From: Candidatus Nitrohelix vancouverensis
GTDB lineage: Bacteria; Nitrospinota; Nitrospinia; Nitrospinales; VA-1
DNA length: 64,000 nucleotides
NCBI GenBank assembly: GCA_015698305.1
Contig: CP048620.1
Location: forward strand, 2,316,001-2,380,000
Direction: 5' to 3'
Part shown: in pieces, positions 25,854-35,442 of the stretch
How the letters are laid out: each line of letters begins with the position of its first letter
Position numbering within the stretch: the stretch's first letter is position 1
The notes under the pieces: generated by a model
The model's database searches: none
What the model saw: only the letters and a program-made list of their open reading frames with translations
Told to the model about the DNA's origin: nothing
Program-made: the position numbers and the translations under genes

Positions 25854-25896
25854 GATTCAATTCGAGTAATATCAAAAATAGTGGAGTTAAAGAGTA

Positions 25897-27174
25897 TCAG
25901 GAAGGCCCAAGGTCATGCAAGCGTTGTTTGATCTCTTCCAGATATTGTCCTGCGATGGCGACTTCCGCCTGTGATCCGTCCTGCATATTTTTGAGAATTA
26001 ATTTTCCATCCTGCAATTCGTTGTCTCCGACAATCAGCGTCAAGGTCGCGCCGGATTTATTGGCCTTGCGCATCTGACTTTTCATGCTGGAGCTGTCGAA
26101 ATCTCTTTCGACGCGTAAATTCTGCAAGCGCAATTCATGCGCCAGTTTAAAGCCATAGCGTTCCGCTTCGGCGCCCAGGCAGACCATGAACAGGTCCGGT
26201 GGCGATTGCAGGTTCACCTGATCGTCAAAAGGAACCAGAGAGATCAAGCGTTCCATGCCCAATGCAAAACCAAAGCAAGGCGTTGCCGGGCCGTCGAATT
26301 CTTCCACCAGTTGATCGTAACGACCGCCGCCGCAAATGGCGTCCTGCGATCCGAGCGATTCTGATTTCACTTCAAATGCAGTTCGCGAATAGTAGTCCAG
26401 ACCGCGAACCAGCAATGGATTGTGACGCCAGGGAATATTGGCTCCGTCGAGGAGCTGTTTGACTTTGCCGAAACGCGCCTCACAGTCTGCGCACAGGCAG
26501 TCGCTGGTTTTGGGCAATTCGGTCGCGATAGCGGCGCAGGTTTCCACTTTGCAATCGAGAACGCGCAGGGGGTTTTTTTCATAACGCGTGTTGCAATTCG
26601 TGCAGAGTTTTTGCAAATGCGGTTTGATTGCGGCTTTGAGCGTTTCGCGGTACTGGGGTCTGCATTCCGGGCAACCCAGGCTGTTGAGTTGCAGATAAAC
26701 GTCGTTCAAACCCAATGCGGAAAAAAAATCCATGAGCATGGTCATGACTTCCGCATCGACGGCTGGATCGGGCGATCCCATCGCTTCGACGCCGATCTGG
26801 TAGAACTGGCGGAAGCGTCCAGCCTGCGGACGCTCGTAACGAAACATGGGGCCGATGTAATACATTTTTTCAAGGCCCGGCGGATTGTACAACTTGTGTT
26901 CGATATAACTGCGCACGACGCCCGCCGTGCCTTCGGGACGCAGGGTGATCTGGTCGCCGCTTCGATCTTCGAAGGTGTACATTTCTTTCTGTACGATGTC
27001 CGTGGTCTCGCCAATGCCGCGTTGAAACAGAGCGGTTTTCTCAAAAATGGGAACTCGAATTTCAGCGAATCCATAGCGCGAAAAAACAGAGTGAGCCATT
27101 TTTTCAACGTAATGCCATTTTGGAATTTCAGCGGGAAGGATATCTTTTACGCCGCGTATGCTTTGAACTTTCAT
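25897..27174 (-). CDS. hisS: Histidyl-tRNA synthetase
   Basis: Class II aminoacyl-tRNA synthetase charging tRNA-His. The ATG at 27174 gives the usual N terminus (MKVQSIRGVKDILP); an upstream extension to 27276 would run into fbp. Motif 2 is FRYERPQAGRFRQFYQ, the histidine-A region is GLDYYSRTAFEV, and motif 3 is GFALGMERL. The C-terminal anticodon-binding domain ends in the HDLGPS tail. A cysteine-rich insertion around 190-245 (CPECR, CTNC, CETCA, CLCADC) is seen in many bacterial HisRS. Confidence 0.96.
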   Translation of the reverse strand: MKVQSIRGVKDILPAEIPKWHYVEKMAHSVFSRYGFAEIRVPIFEKTALFQRGIGETTDIVQKEMYTFEDRSGDQITLRPEGTAGVVRSYIEHKLYNPPGLEKMYYIGPMFRYERPQAGRFRQFYQIGVEAMGSPDPAVDAEVMTMLMDFFSALGLNDVYLQLNSLGCPECRPQYRETLKAAIKPHLQKLCTNCNTRYEKNPLRVLDCKVETCAAIATELPKTSDCLCADCEARFGKVKQLLDGANIPWRHNPLLVRGLDYYSRTAFEVKSESLGSQDAICGGGRYDQLVEEFDGPATPCFGFALGMERLISLVPFDDQVNLQSPPDLFMVCLGAEAERYGFKLAHELRLQNLRVERDFDSSSMKSQMRKANKSGATLTLIVGDNELQDGKLILKNMQDGSQAEVAIAGQYLEEIKQRLHDLGPS

Positions 27175-27205
27175 GATCCTGAATTCGAATGAGAGACCGC
27201 TGGGG

Positions 27206-28201
27206 TCAAGCGTTGAGAAACTTGTTTGAAATTTGTATGTCCTTGAGACTGCCGACAAACAGCGGCGTTCGATCATGAATGTGGCCCGGCGTCATTTCCA
27301 GAATACGCTCTTTACCGTTGGTGGCGTCGCCGCCAGCATTATCCACGATCATTGCCATCGGCGCCGCCTCGTAAGAGAAACGGAGTTTTCCCAGAGGATT
27401 GGCTGAATCGCCGGGATACATGAACAGGCCGCCTTTAATCAAAGTGCGATGGAAGTCGGACACCAGTGTTCCAATGTAACGCGATTTATAGGGCTTGGGC
27501 GAGTCTGGCTCCAGACCTTTTAAATAAGAGACCAGCTTTCTCTGCTTGTCATTCCAGAGCGTGGTGTTTCCCTCATTCACGCTGTAAATAGACCCGGTTT
27601 CAGGGATTTTCATGTGCGGGTGCGACAGGAAATATTCGCCGAGAGAAGGGTCGAGCGTGAAACCATGCACGCCCCTGCCGGAGGTGTAAACAAACATGGT
27701 GCTGGATCCGTAGATGATATAACCGGCGGACACCTGTTGATCGGCGCGTTGGAGCAGGTCCTCTGAAGTCACTTCGTCGCCGTCGCTGATCTTGCGATAG
27801 ATCGAGAAAATGGTGCCGATGCCAACGTTAACGTCAATGTTGGAGGAGCCGTCGAGCGGGTCCATCATGAAAATGTATTTGCCGGGTTTTTTTTCCTGCG
27901 GGATGATGACCGGTTCTTCGTGTTCTTCAGAGGCGATGGCGCACACCGCTTCCGATTGACCAATGATGGTGGTGAAGGTGTGGTTGGCGAAGTCGTCCAG
28001 TTTCTGGACTTCTTCGCCATGCACATTGGTTTCACCCGTCACTCCCAGGATGTCTTCGCCGATGCCGGCGCGATTGACTTCATTGGAAATGATTTTGGAA
28101 GCCACGATGACTTCCGTCATCAAATTGGTGAACTCCCCGGTCGCCTCAGGATTCATGCGTTCCTGTTGGCGGATATGTTGAACTAGCGTCGTCTTTTCCA
28201 T
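27206..28201 (-). CDS. fbp: Fructose-1,6-bisphosphatase class I
   Basis: Hydrolyses fructose 1,6-bisphosphate in gluconeogenesis and, in autotrophs, the Calvin cycle. 331 residues. The metal site is DPLDGSSNIDVN, preceded by the acidic SEEHEEP segment. Substrate loops are YIGTLVSDFHRTL, GGLFMYPG and LRFSYEAAPMAMIVDNAGG. It lies between typA and hisS on the same strand, 125 bases downstream of typA with two hairpins between them. Confidence 0.95.
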   Translation of the reverse strand: MEKTTLVQHIRQQERMNPEATGEFTNLMTEVIVASKIISNEVNRAGIGEDILGVTGETNVHGEEVQKLDDFANHTFTTIIGQSEAVCAIASEEHEEPVIIPQEKKPGKYIFMMDPLDGSSNIDVNVGIGTIFSIYRKISDGDEVTSEDLLQRADQQVSAGYIIYGSSTMFVYTSGRGVHGFTLDPSLGEYFLSHPHMKIPETGSIYSVNEGNTTLWNDKQRKLVSYLKGLEPDSPKPYKSRYIGTLVSDFHRTLIKGGLFMYPGDSANPLGKLRFSYEAAPMAMIVDNAGGDATNGKERILEMTPGHIHDRTPLFVGSLKDIQISNKFLNA

Positions 28202-28256
28202 TAATCCATTCTAGAGTGCAGTGGGTTGGGCTTGTGACAAAGAAGGCAAATTCTAA

Positions 28257-28288
28257 CTCATTTTAAAAATGAGGGCAAATGATTTGCC
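28257..28288. promoter_or_regulatory. Adjacent hairpins in the typA-fbp gap
   Basis: A perfect 7-1-7 palindrome GGCAAATGATTTGCC (28274-28288) abuts a second inverted repeat with 7-base arms, CTCATTT and AAATGAG (28257-28273). They lie 39 bases after the typA stop and 56 bases before the fbp start. They could terminate typA transcripts on the minus strand (only a weak T tract) or serve as an operator for fbp. Confidence 0.45.
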
Positions 28289-28326
28289 GCGCCCACTCAC
28301 GATTCCACGCTCTAAAAGGATTTGGA

Positions 28327-30150
28327 CTATGCGACCTTCTGCGATTTTGACGATCGCTTGCGCTCGTTTTCATCAAGGAAACGTTTGCGCAGACGAATGC
28401 TCTGCGGAGTGATTTCCGCCAGTTCGTCTTCATTCAGGTAGCCCAGCGTTTGCTCCAGACTCATAACGCGCGGCGGCGAAAGGGAGATGTTTTCATCGGA
28501 ACCCGAAGCCCGCATGTTGGTGAGTTTCTTTTCCTTGCATGCATTCACGATCAAATCGTTGTCCTTGTTGTTCTCTCCAATGATCATGCCGATGTAAACT
28601 TCCTGACCCGGTTTGAGAAACATCGTGCCGCGTTCCTGAAGGTTGTACAGCGAGTAACCGGTGGTTGTGCCATTTTCGAGAGCGATGAGCACGCCGTTTT
28701 GTCGTCGCGCAATTTCTCCGCAATGTGGAACGTACTGGTGGAAGCTGTTGTTCAAGACGCCGGTTCCCTTGGTCAAGGTAAGGAAGGGAGAGCGAAAGCC
28801 GAACAGTCCGCGCGTTGGAATGTGATATTCCAGTCGGCTGGAGCCGGAGCCTGCGTTGATGATGTTGATCAGGTTGCCTTTTCGTTTGCCCATTTCCTCC
28901 ATAACGCCGCCCATGTATTCTTCGTCGACGTCGATGACGACGAGTTCTTCAGGCTCCATGATCTTGCCGTTGATTTCCTTCAGAACCACTTCGGGGCGGG
29001 AGACTGAAAACTCGTATCCTTCGCGCCGCATGGTTTCAATGAGGATCGACAAATGCAATTCGCCGCGACCGGATACTTTGAAAGCGTCGGCCGCCTTGGT
29101 GTCGCTGACCCTCATGGCAACGTTGCTTTTGGTCTCTTTATAGAGACGATCTCTCAATTGCCGGGACGTTACAAATTTACCTTCGCGTCCTGCAAAGGGA
29201 GACGAATTGGCCATGATGTTGATGGACAGCGTCGGTTCGTCGATCGTTAAAACAGGCAGAGCTTCTGGACAATCGGCGTGGGCGAGGGTCTCTCCGATAT
29301 CGATGTCTTTCATTCCGGAAATGCCAACGATGTCGCCGGTGACGAGTTGATCCGCTTCTATGCGCTTCAGTCCTTCGTAGGTGAACATCTTACTGATTTT
29401 AAAATCCAGATGTTTGCCGTCGCGATTGATGAGCGTCAACGGGTCTTTTGCGCTGAGCTTGCCGCGTTGCACTTTGCCAATAGCGATGCGACCGATGTAG
29501 TCGTTGTAGTCGATGGAAGACACCAGCATTTGAAAGGGCTCGGATTCCTCGCCGGCATGTGGTTTGACTTTCTCAACGATGAGATCGAGGAGCGGGGTCA
29601 TGTCCTGATCCGGTCCATTCGGCTCGGTGCGGCAGATGCCTTGTTTGGCGGATGCGTACAACACAGGGAAATCCAGTTGCTCGTCGGTGGCGCCCAGGTT
29701 GACGAATAATTCGAAGACCTGATCGAGTGCGTGATCGGGATCAGCGCCCTGGCGATCGATTTTATTGATAACAACAATGGGGTGCAATCCAAGATCGAGG
29801 GACTTTTTAAGAACAAAGCGCGTTTGCGGCATGGGGCCTTCGGCGGCGTCTACAATCAGCAATACGCCGTTGACCATTTTCAGGATACGCTCGACTTCGC
29901 CTCCAAAGTCGGCATGGCCCGGGGTATCGACGATATTGATTTTGTGATTGTCGTGGTAGATGGATGCGTTTTTTGAAAAGATGGTGATGCCTCTTTCGCG
30001 CTCCAGATCGTTGCTGTCGAGAACGCAAGTCATCGCAAGTTCGCTATCGCGAAACATTCCGCTTCTCTTCAATAAACAGTCTACCAGTGTGGTCTTCCCG
30101 TGATCTACGTGCGCAATGATGCCTATGTTCCTGATGAATTGCTGTTGCAT
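28327..30150 (-). CDS. typA: Ribosome-associated GTPase TypA/BipA
   Basis: Translational GTPase of the EF-G family that binds 70S ribosomes and supports 50S assembly, especially in the cold and under stress. The ATG at 30150 gives [21 protein letters not shown] with the P loop; an open extension to 30249 includes the promoter and is not coding. G motifs are [20 protein letters not shown] and NKID. The C-terminal BipA-specific region ends with [18 protein letters not shown]. 607 residues, a normal length. Confidence 0.95.
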   Translation of the reverse strand: MQQQFIRNIGIIAHVDHGKTTLVDCLLKRSGMFRDSELAMTCVLDSNDLERERGITIFSKNASIYHDNHKINIVDTPGHADFGGEVERILKMVNGVLLIVDAAEGPMPQTRFVLKKSLDLGLHPIVVINKIDRQGADPDHALDQVFELFVNLGATDEQLDFPVLYASAKQGICRTEPNGPDQDMTPLLDLIVEKVKPHAGEESEPFQMLVSSIDYNDYIGRIAIGKVQRGKLSAKDPLTLINRDGKHLDFKISKMFTYEGLKRIEADQLVTGDIVGISGMKDIDIGETLAHADCPEALPVLTIDEPTLSINIMANSSPFAGREGKFVTSRQLRDRLYKETKSNVAMRVSDTKAADAFKVSGRGELHLSILIETMRREGYEFSVSRPEVVLKEINGKIMEPEELVVIDVDEEYMGGVMEEMGKRKGNLINIINAGSGSSRLEYHIPTRGLFGFRSPFLTLTKGTGVLNNSFHQYVPHCGEIARRQNGVLIALENGTTTGYSLYNLQERGTMFLKPGQEVYIGMIIGENNKDNDLIVNACKEKKLTNMRASGSDENISLSPPRVMSLEQTLGYLNEDELAEITPQSIRLRKRFLDENERKRSSKSQKVA

Positions 30151-30222
30151 TAATTTGCCTGAATTTGGATGTAATAGAGAATTAAAATAAAGCCTGACTA
30201 AGAGGAGGCCCAAAAAAAACCA

Positions 30223-30250
30223 ATTATATAATATAGCCTGAATTTGCAAA
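30223..30250 (-). promoter_or_regulatory. Promoter candidate for typA
   Basis: Reading the minus strand, TTTGCA (30250-30245) and a perfect TATAAT (30228-30223) are spaced 16 bases apart. The start site would be near 30216, about 66 bases before the ATG. Confidence 0.5.
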
Positions 30251-30416
30251 AAAACAAATACTAAAGATTATATTTATTAAATATATACGATTTCATTCGG
30301 TAATTCAGGATGGGACGCGATCTCAATTTATTTTGACTTACTAAACGATTCTTCCATGTTGACCCGGGGATTCTGGAGCTCACTCGCATGAAAATGCAGT
30401 TGCGGGAAATTAAGAC

Positions 30417-30446
30417 TTGATATAACTGTTTGAAAAATAAGATAAT
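30417..30446 (+). promoter_or_regulatory. Promoter candidate for the xerD-like gene
   Basis: TTGATA (30417-30422) and GATAAT (30441-30446) are separated by 18 bases. The -10 box ends only six bases before the ATG at 30453, so transcription from it would start at or next to the initiation codon. No ribosome-binding sequence is visible. Confidence 0.45.
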
Positions 30447-30452
30447 AGTCTC

Positions 30453-31331
30453 ATGAACTCGACAATCAACGCTTTTTCAGATTATTTGATCATCGAAAAA
30501 CGTCTGTCCGCGAATACGGTGAGCGCATACGATCGGGATATGAGGCGACTTGCGTCCTTGTTTAAGGATCGACCCCTTGAATCGCTCGGAACTCAGGATT
30601 TGCGCCAGGCGTTACTGGCTTTCAGGAAGTCGGGTCTATCGTCCGGGACGGTGGCCCGGGCCTTGTCTTCGATGAAGATGTTTTACAAATTCCTGAAAAC
30701 GGAGGGCGAAATTCAAGCCGACCCCGCGCATATTCTGGAATCCCCGCGTCGCGGTCGCAAGCTCCCTGACACCTTGTCGCTCGAAGAAGTGGATCGTTTG
30801 CTGGAGGCGCCCGATCTGGAATTGGCGCCGGGCCGTCGCGACCGTGCCATGCTTGAGGTTCTGTATGGAACCGGCCTGCGCGTTTCCGAATTGATCGCCT
30901 TGAAGCGGACCGATCTGGATTTGCAGGCAGGCTATCTTCGTACGATGGGTAAAGGCTCCAAGGAGCGAGTGACTCCATTGGGCGATGAAGCGGTGATCGC
31001 GGTGGACGATTATTGTAAAACAGCTCGGCCCGCGCTGGACAAGGGGAAAAACAGTTCATTTTTGTTTCTCACGCAGAGAGGGAAGGGGATGACGCGTCAG
31101 GGTTTCTGGAAGATTCTGAAAAGCTATGTGCAAAAAGTTGGTATCCGTAAATCGGTTTCCCCGCATACATTACGACACGCTTTTGCAACCCATCTTCTGG
31201 AACGCGGAGCCGATTTGAGGTCTGTTCAAATGATGCTGGGTCATTCCGATATTTCAACGACACAAATATATACCCATATCCTGCAGGACAGAATTCGATC
31301 CATTCACAATAAATATCATCCACGTTCCTGA
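30453..31331 (+). CDS. xerD: Tyrosine recombinase XerC/XerD family
   Basis: 292 residues, the length of chromosome-dimer-resolution recombinases. The N-terminal SAM-like DNA-binding domain (about 5-95) is followed by the catalytic domain with the complete pentad: Arg in TGLRVSELI, Lys in GKGSKERVTP, HTLR in SPHTLRHAFATHLL, His in LGHSDIST and nucleophile Tyr in IYTHI. XerD rather than XerC is favoured by overall pattern, without certainty. No integrase context (no att repeats, no mobile genes) is seen, so a housekeeping dif recombinase is likely. No dif site was recognised in the window. Confidence 0.88.
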   Translation: MNSTINAFSDYLIIEKRLSANTVSAYDRDMRRLASLFKDRPLESLGTQDLRQALLAFRKSGLSSGTVARALSSMKMFYKFLKTEGEIQADPAHILESPRRGRKLPDTLSLEEVDRLLEAPDLELAPGRRDRAMLEVLYGTGLRVSELIALKRTDLDLQAGYLRTMGKGSKERVTPLGDEAVIAVDDYCKTARPALDKGKNSSFLFLTQRGKGMTRQGFWKILKSYVQKVGIRKSVSPHTLRHAFATHLLERGADLRSVQMMLGHSDISTTQIYTHILQDRIRSIHNKYHPRS

Positions 31332-31339
31332 GTTTTAAC

Positions 31340-31368
31340 TTGACTGGTTTTTAAATAAAAGATAACAT
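31340..31368 (+). promoter_or_regulatory. Promoter candidate for yceD-rpmF
   Basis: TTGACT (31340-31345) and TAACAT (31363-31368) with a 17-base spacer, 70 bases before the yceD start. Confidence 0.5.
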
Positions 31369-31437
31369 TTGCTGGTTTGGATTCCCTGCCCAAAAAAGTT
31401 CTATCTACTGGATTTTAAATAGGTTGTATTTAATGTG

Positions 31438-31983
31438 ATGGAACGTCATCCTTTGCTTTTTAACGTCGATGAAATTTCGGAGGACGGCGTTAAAATTGAC
31501 CTGTTGGGCAACAGGGAATTATTCAAAATTAACGACGACGATTGCTCTCTCACGCAGGATGTCAGTCTGCAGGGAGACATACGAAAAATATACGAAGAGC
31601 TTTATTTTAAAGGCGTTTTCGAGACTCAGGCGAAGTTGTTGTGTTGCCGTTGTCTGGGGCCGGTCGTTCGTTCATTGAAGGGCGAAGCCTATTGTAAATT
31701 TGTTCCCAAAGGGCTGGAGCCGGAATTGGGCGCCGAGATGGAAATCGATCCTGCCGGGATTGATGTCGAATATTTCGACGGCAATACCGTGGATTTGATA
31801 TTGACCGTTCGAGACGCTATTTTATTGGCGGCTCCATCTGCCATTACCTGCGGCGAGCAATGCAGGGGCTTGTGCAGTCAATGCGGGGTGAATCTGAATA
31901 AGAAAACCTGCGACTGCCAGACCGGCATTGAGGTAGACCCGAGATTTGAGATACTGAAATCACTGAAGTTTAAAAATAAATAA
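31438..31983 (+). CDS. yceD: YceD/DUF177 family protein
   Basis: 181 residues. The family is tied to 23S rRNA maturation and almost always precedes rpmF, as here (12 bases). Visible marks are a first Cys cluster (CCRCLGP), an acidic middle and the C-terminal pattern CGEQCRGLCSQCGVNLN followed by CDC, a probable zinc site. GTG at 31435 immediately before the ATG at 31438 is an alternative start. Confidence 0.88.
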   Translation: MERHPLLFNVDEISEDGVKIDLLGNRELFKINDDDCSLTQDVSLQGDIRKIYEELYFKGVFETQAKLLCCRCLGPVVRSLKGEAYCKFVPKGLEPELGAEMEIDPAGIDVEYFDGNTVDLILTVRDAILLAAPSAITCGEQCRGLCSQCGVNLNKKTCDCQTGIEVDPRFEILKSLKFKNK

Positions 31984-31994
31984 AAGAGGAAATT

Positions 31995-32177
31995 ATGCCA
32001 GTCCCTAAGAAGAGAATGTCCAAGTCCCGTCAGGGAAACCGAAGGTCTCACGATCATTTGAAAGTATCTGCATTCAACGAATGCCCCCAGTGTCATGAAA
32101 TGAAACGGCCTCATCACATTTGTCTGCATTGCGGTTTTTATAAGGACAAAGAAGTCATGGAAGTCGAATCCATCTAA
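31995..32177 (+). CDS. rpmF: 50S ribosomal protein L32
   Basis: 60 residues: MPVPKKRMSKSRQGNRRSH at the N terminus and CPQCH/CLHCG forming the four-cysteine zinc ribbon, so this is the zinc-containing (C+) form. AAGAGGAAA just upstream is the ribosome-binding site. The gene is paired with yceD, and a terminator separates it from plsX. Confidence 0.96.
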   Translation: MPVPKKRMSKSRQGNRRSHDHLKVSAFNECPQCHEMKRPHHICLHCGFYKDKEVMEVESI

Positions 32178-32246
32178 CCGGGTGGCGTGATTTCTTTTTG
32201 TTGTTGTAAAGAGGGTCGTCAGATCATAGTCTCATTAATACTGAAC

Positions 32247-32269
32247 AGGGCGGTCCATACGCCCTTTTT
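32247..32269 (+). terminator. Terminator between rpmF and plsX
   Basis: AGGGCG (32247-32252), 7-base loop, CGCCCT (32260-32265), then a run of five T (32265-32269). It lies 70 bases after the rpmF stop and 58 bases before plsX, so it either ends the yceD-rpmF transcript or attenuates read-through into the fatty-acid genes. Confidence 0.75.
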
Positions 32270-32326
32270 GGCCTGCCAATTTTTCCGCATTAGATTTGAA
32301 TCTCGATTTCAGGAGCGGTTCTTACA

Positions 32327-33469
32327 ATGAAAATTGTAGTTGACGCAATGGGGGGCGACCATGCCCCTGAGGCGATAGTCGAGGGAGCCGTTCTCGCCGC
32401 CAGAGAAAACAATTGCGAAGTGATCCTTGTCGGTATTGAAGACCGGATCCGGGAAGAACTGGCCAAGCATGATATTGGGCAATTGCCCATTCATGTTCAG
32501 CACGCCGACGAAGTCGTGGAGATGAGCGACATCCCCGGAAAGGTGGTTCGCGCCAAACGAAAATCCTCAATGAAAATCGGGCTGGATCTGGTCAAGAGCG
32601 GCGAAGCCGACGCTTTTGTGAGCGCGGGCAACACCGGCGCGGTGCTGGCGTACTCGACTTTGATTTTGAGACCCCTGAAAGGCGTGGATCGTCCTGCGAT
32701 CACGATTCAATTGCCCACTCTGAAAGGTTATTCCCTGTTGTTGGACGCCGGGGCGAATGTGGATTGCAAGCCGCTTCAATTGTTCCAGTTTGGCGTGATG
32801 GGGCATGTGTTCGCGAAATACATTCTCGGTAAGGAATCGCCGACGATTGGTATTTTGAGCATTGGCGAAGAGGATGGCAAGGGTAATGAAATTACTAAAG
32901 AAGTGTTTCATATGTTGAAGAAAAGCCACATTAATTTCGTTGGCAATATCGAAGGCAAGGAAGTCTATCGCGGTAATGCAGATGTTGTGGTCTGCGACGG
33001 TTTCACCGGCAATATCGCTTTGAAGATCAGCGAAAGTCTGGCGGAAATGATTGGAGCGAACTTGAAGACTCTGTTCACGCGCAACTGGGTCAGCAAGCTG
33101 GGCTACTTTCTGCTCAAGCCGCAACTTTCAGAATTCAAGAAAAAGGTGGATCATTCGGAAACCGGCGGCGCCCCCTTGCTGGGAGTGAATGGCGTGTGTA
33201 TCATCGCGCACGGCAGTTCGTCGCCCAAGGCGATTAAGAATGCGATCAAGCGAGCGAGCGAATTGATTGAAAAGAAGATCAACGATCACATCCGTGAAGA
33301 TATTGAATCCAACCTTGAAGATATTGACACCAGCATCTGGAAGCAGATCAAAAGCGCCTTTGTCCCGGAAACACCGGAAGACGGCGCATCTACTAGCAAA
33401 CCTTCCCCTGAAGCCGATAGCGACGAGGCATCGGCTACGCCAAAGCCCCCAGAGGTTAGCGATAAATAA
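32327..33469 (+). CDS. plsX: Phosphate acyltransferase PlsX
   Basis: Makes acyl-phosphate from acyl-ACP, the first step of the PlsX/PlsY route to lysophosphatidic acid. It begins MKIVVDAMGGDHAPEAIVEG, the family signature, preceded by AGGAG. Core motifs SAGNTGAVLAYS, DAGANVDCKP, SIGEEDGKGN and CDGFTGNIALK are present. The normal ~330-residue body is extended by about 50 C-terminal residues rich in Pro, Ser and Asp (from about 345), apparently disordered. The fabH start codon directly follows the plsX stop. Confidence 0.95.
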   Translation: MKIVVDAMGGDHAPEAIVEGAVLAARENNCEVILVGIEDRIREELAKHDIGQLPIHVQHADEVVEMSDIPGKVVRAKRKSSMKIGLDLVKSGEADAFVSAGNTGAVLAYSTLILRPLKGVDRPAITIQLPTLKGYSLLLDAGANVDCKPLQLFQFGVMGHVFAKYILGKESPTIGILSIGEEDGKGNEITKEVFHMLKKSHINFVGNIEGKEVYRGNADVVVCDGFTGNIALKISESLAEMIGANLKTLFTRNWVSKLGYFLLKPQLSEFKKKVDHSETGGAPLLGVNGVCIIAHGSSSPKAIKNAIKRASELIEKKINDHIREDIESNLEDIDTSIWKQIKSAFVPETPEDGASTSKPSPEADSDEASATPKPPEVSDK

Positions 33470-34471
33470 ATGACAGAATCATCCATGCTTAACGCGGAGG
33501 TCATGGGAGTCGGCTCTTATGTCCCTGAAAAAATTTTAACCAATGCAGAACTGGAAAAGAAACTCGATACCAGCGACGAATGGATTCGAACGCGCACCGG
33601 TATTTCTGAGCGACGCATCGCCGCGAGCGATCAGTCCGCATCCACGCTGGCCGCGAATGCGGCGCGCTGTGCCTTGACTTCATGTGAAATGTCGGCGGAA
33701 GATATTGATTTGATCATTGTCGCTACTTCCAGCCCGGATGTTCTGTTTCCTGCTACGGCTTGCTTTGTGCAAAAAGAATTGGGCGCCGCCCGAGCGGCGG
33801 CATTTGATATCACCGCAGTCTGTTCTGGTTTTGTGTTTGCCTTATCGATCGCTGAGCAGTATCTCAAAATGGGTCGCTATCAAAACATTCTGGTCATTGG
33901 TAGCGAGGTCAATTCGCGCATCGTGAACTGGGAGGATCGTTCAACCTGTATTCTGTTCGGCGACGGCGCCGGGGCGATGTTGCTGGGAAGCAGGAATGGC
34001 GGAAACCGTTCCGGTATTCTGTCGACACATATTCATTCTGACGGGCAACGCTCCGAGTTGATAAGGGTTCCGGGAGGCATCGGTAAGACGGGCGTGTCGG
34101 CGCAGTCGGTTGAAGAGGGTCAGTATTTTATTCATATGGCAGGAAACGCTACTTATAAAGTGGCGGTGCAACGACTTGAGGAAGTTTCGCGGGAAGCGTT
34201 GGCGGCGAATGGGTTGACTCCTGAAGATGTGGATTGGGTGGTGCCGCATCAGGCCAACAAACGCATCATCGACGCCGCATCCGAGCGTTTGAATATTCCC
34301 GCAGAAAAAGTATTTTCGAATATCAATAAATACGGCAACACCTCTGCCGCCTCGATTCCAATCGCTCTGACCGAGGCATTTGAGTGCGGCAAGATTGAAA
34401 AAGGAAATATCGTTTTATTGATGGTGGTCGGAGCCGGATTAACTTGGGGAGCTTGCGTGATTCAATGGTAA
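33470..34471 (+). CDS. fabH: 3-oxoacyl-ACP synthase III (FabH)
   Basis: Condenses acetyl-CoA with malonyl-ACP to start fatty-acid synthesis. The Cys-His-Asn triad is visible: Cys118 in ITAVCSGFVF, His in WVVPHQANKRI and Asn in NKYGNTSAAS. The N-terminal WIRTRTGISERRI segment binds CoA. The start ATG directly follows the plsX stop (TAAATG), and the 3' end overlaps fabD by 7 bases, so translation of the three genes is coupled. Confidence 0.96.
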   Translation: MTESSMLNAEVMGVGSYVPEKILTNAELEKKLDTSDEWIRTRTGISERRIAASDQSASTLAANAARCALTSCEMSAEDIDLIIVATSSPDVLFPATACFVQKELGAARAAAFDITAVCSGFVFALSIAEQYLKMGRYQNILVIGSEVNSRIVNWEDRSTCILFGDGAGAMLLGSRNGGNRSGILSTHIHSDGQRSELIRVPGGIGKTGVSAQSVEEGQYFIHMAGNATYKVAVQRLEEVSREALAANGLTPEDVDWVVPHQANKRIIDAASERLNIPAEKVFSNINKYGNTSAASIPIALTEAFECGKIEKGNIVLLMVVGAGLTWGACVIQW

Positions 34472-35409
34472 AAACAGCATTTTTATTTCCAGGGCAAGGG
34501 GCGCAAACCGTTGGCATGGGGCGCGACTTTTACGATCGATTTCCAGAAGCCAAAGAGATGTACGGGCAGGCCAACGAGGTTCTCGGCATCGATATCGCAA
34601 GTATTTGTTTTAATGGTCCTGATGAGACCTTGACTCTGACTGAAAATACCCAGCCGGCGATTCTGATTCATAGTATAATCGCCTTGAAAATGTTGAGGGG
34701 AAATGGTATAGATGCCATACTTGCGGCAGGCCACAGTCTGGGTGAGTATTCGGCGTTGGTTGCTTCGGGGGCCTTGGAGTTTCTTGATGCAGTGCGTCTT
34801 GTGCAGTTGCGCGGACGTTTCATGCAGGAAGCCGTGCCGGTTGGAGTGGGTGGCATGGCGGCAATCCTTGGAATGCCGCTGGAGAATGTGCAGACCTTGT
34901 GTAATGAGTTCTCCCAGCCGGATCAGATCGTTCAACCCGCAAACATGAACAGCCCCGAGCAGATTGTCATCGCCGGGCATAAAGCGGCGGTGGAGAAGGT
35001 GTCTGCCGAAGCCCAGAGTAAGGGCGCTAAAAAAGCGGTCATGTTGCCTGTCAGCGCTCCTTTTCATTGTCCTCTCATGAAACCCGCAGAAATCAGATTG
35101 CGGCAGGAACTGGACCGGACAGAATTTAAATCCATGACGTTTCCCATCATCGCTAACGTCGATGCGCAGTTGGTTAGCGATGGAAGTGTGGCGCGTGAGA
35201 ATCTGGCGAAACAGGTTTGCTCTCCCGTTCTCTGGACGGATACCATGCAGGCGTTGCTGGATCAGGGAATCACAAGATTTATTGAATTGGGACCGGGGCG
35301 GGTGCTTTCCGGGTTGATGAAACGTTTTGACAAGTCGGTTCAGTGTTTTCAGGTTTCCGATGCGGCATCGCTGGAGAAAACCCTGGCTGAGATCAAGGCG
35401 AGCGCCTGA
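34465..35409 (+). CDS. fabD: Malonyl-CoA:ACP transacylase (FabD)
   Basis: Transfers malonyl from CoA to ACP. The ATG at 34465 gives MVKTAFLFPGQGAQ as expected; a TTG at 34444 would add seven unrelated residues. The nucleophile serine is in GHSLGEYSAL, the arginine that binds malonate in LVQLRGRFMQEA, and the catalytic histidine in SAPFHCPLM. 314 residues. It overlaps fabH by 7 bases; fabG follows 33 bases later. Confidence 0.96.
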   Translation: MVKTAFLFPGQGAQTVGMGRDFYDRFPEAKEMYGQANEVLGIDIASICFNGPDETLTLTENTQPAILIHSIIALKMLRGNGIDAILAAGHSLGEYSALVASGALEFLDAVRLVQLRGRFMQEAVPVGVGGMAAILGMPLENVQTLCNEFSQPDQIVQPANMNSPEQIVIAGHKAAVEKVSAEAQSKGAKKAVMLPVSAPFHCPLMKPAEIRLRQELDRTEFKSMTFPIIANVDAQLVSDGSVARENLAKQVCSPVLWTDTMQALLDQGITRFIELGPGRVLSGLMKRFDKSVQCFQVSDAASLEKTLAEIKASA

Positions 35410-35442
35410 AACGAATCCATTAAATTGAATTTTTGAGTTTTT

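Larger units (their letters stand above)
30151..30452. other. 302-bp divergent region typA / xerD
   Basis: Strongly AT-rich. It contains the typA promoter candidate (30223-30250, minus), the typA leader with a GCCT/AGGC pair, and the xerD promoter candidate (30417-30446, plus). No ORF or RNA gene was recognised. Confidence 0.5.

Noticed and set aside
26422-27192. Open frame of 256 codons opposite hisS
   Set aside because: Shadow of a conserved synthetase gene; no independent support.
30453-31331. Considered the recombinase as a phage or island integrase
   Set aside because: Length and pattern are those of XerC/D, the neighbours are housekeeping genes, and there are no att-like repeats or tRNA next to it.
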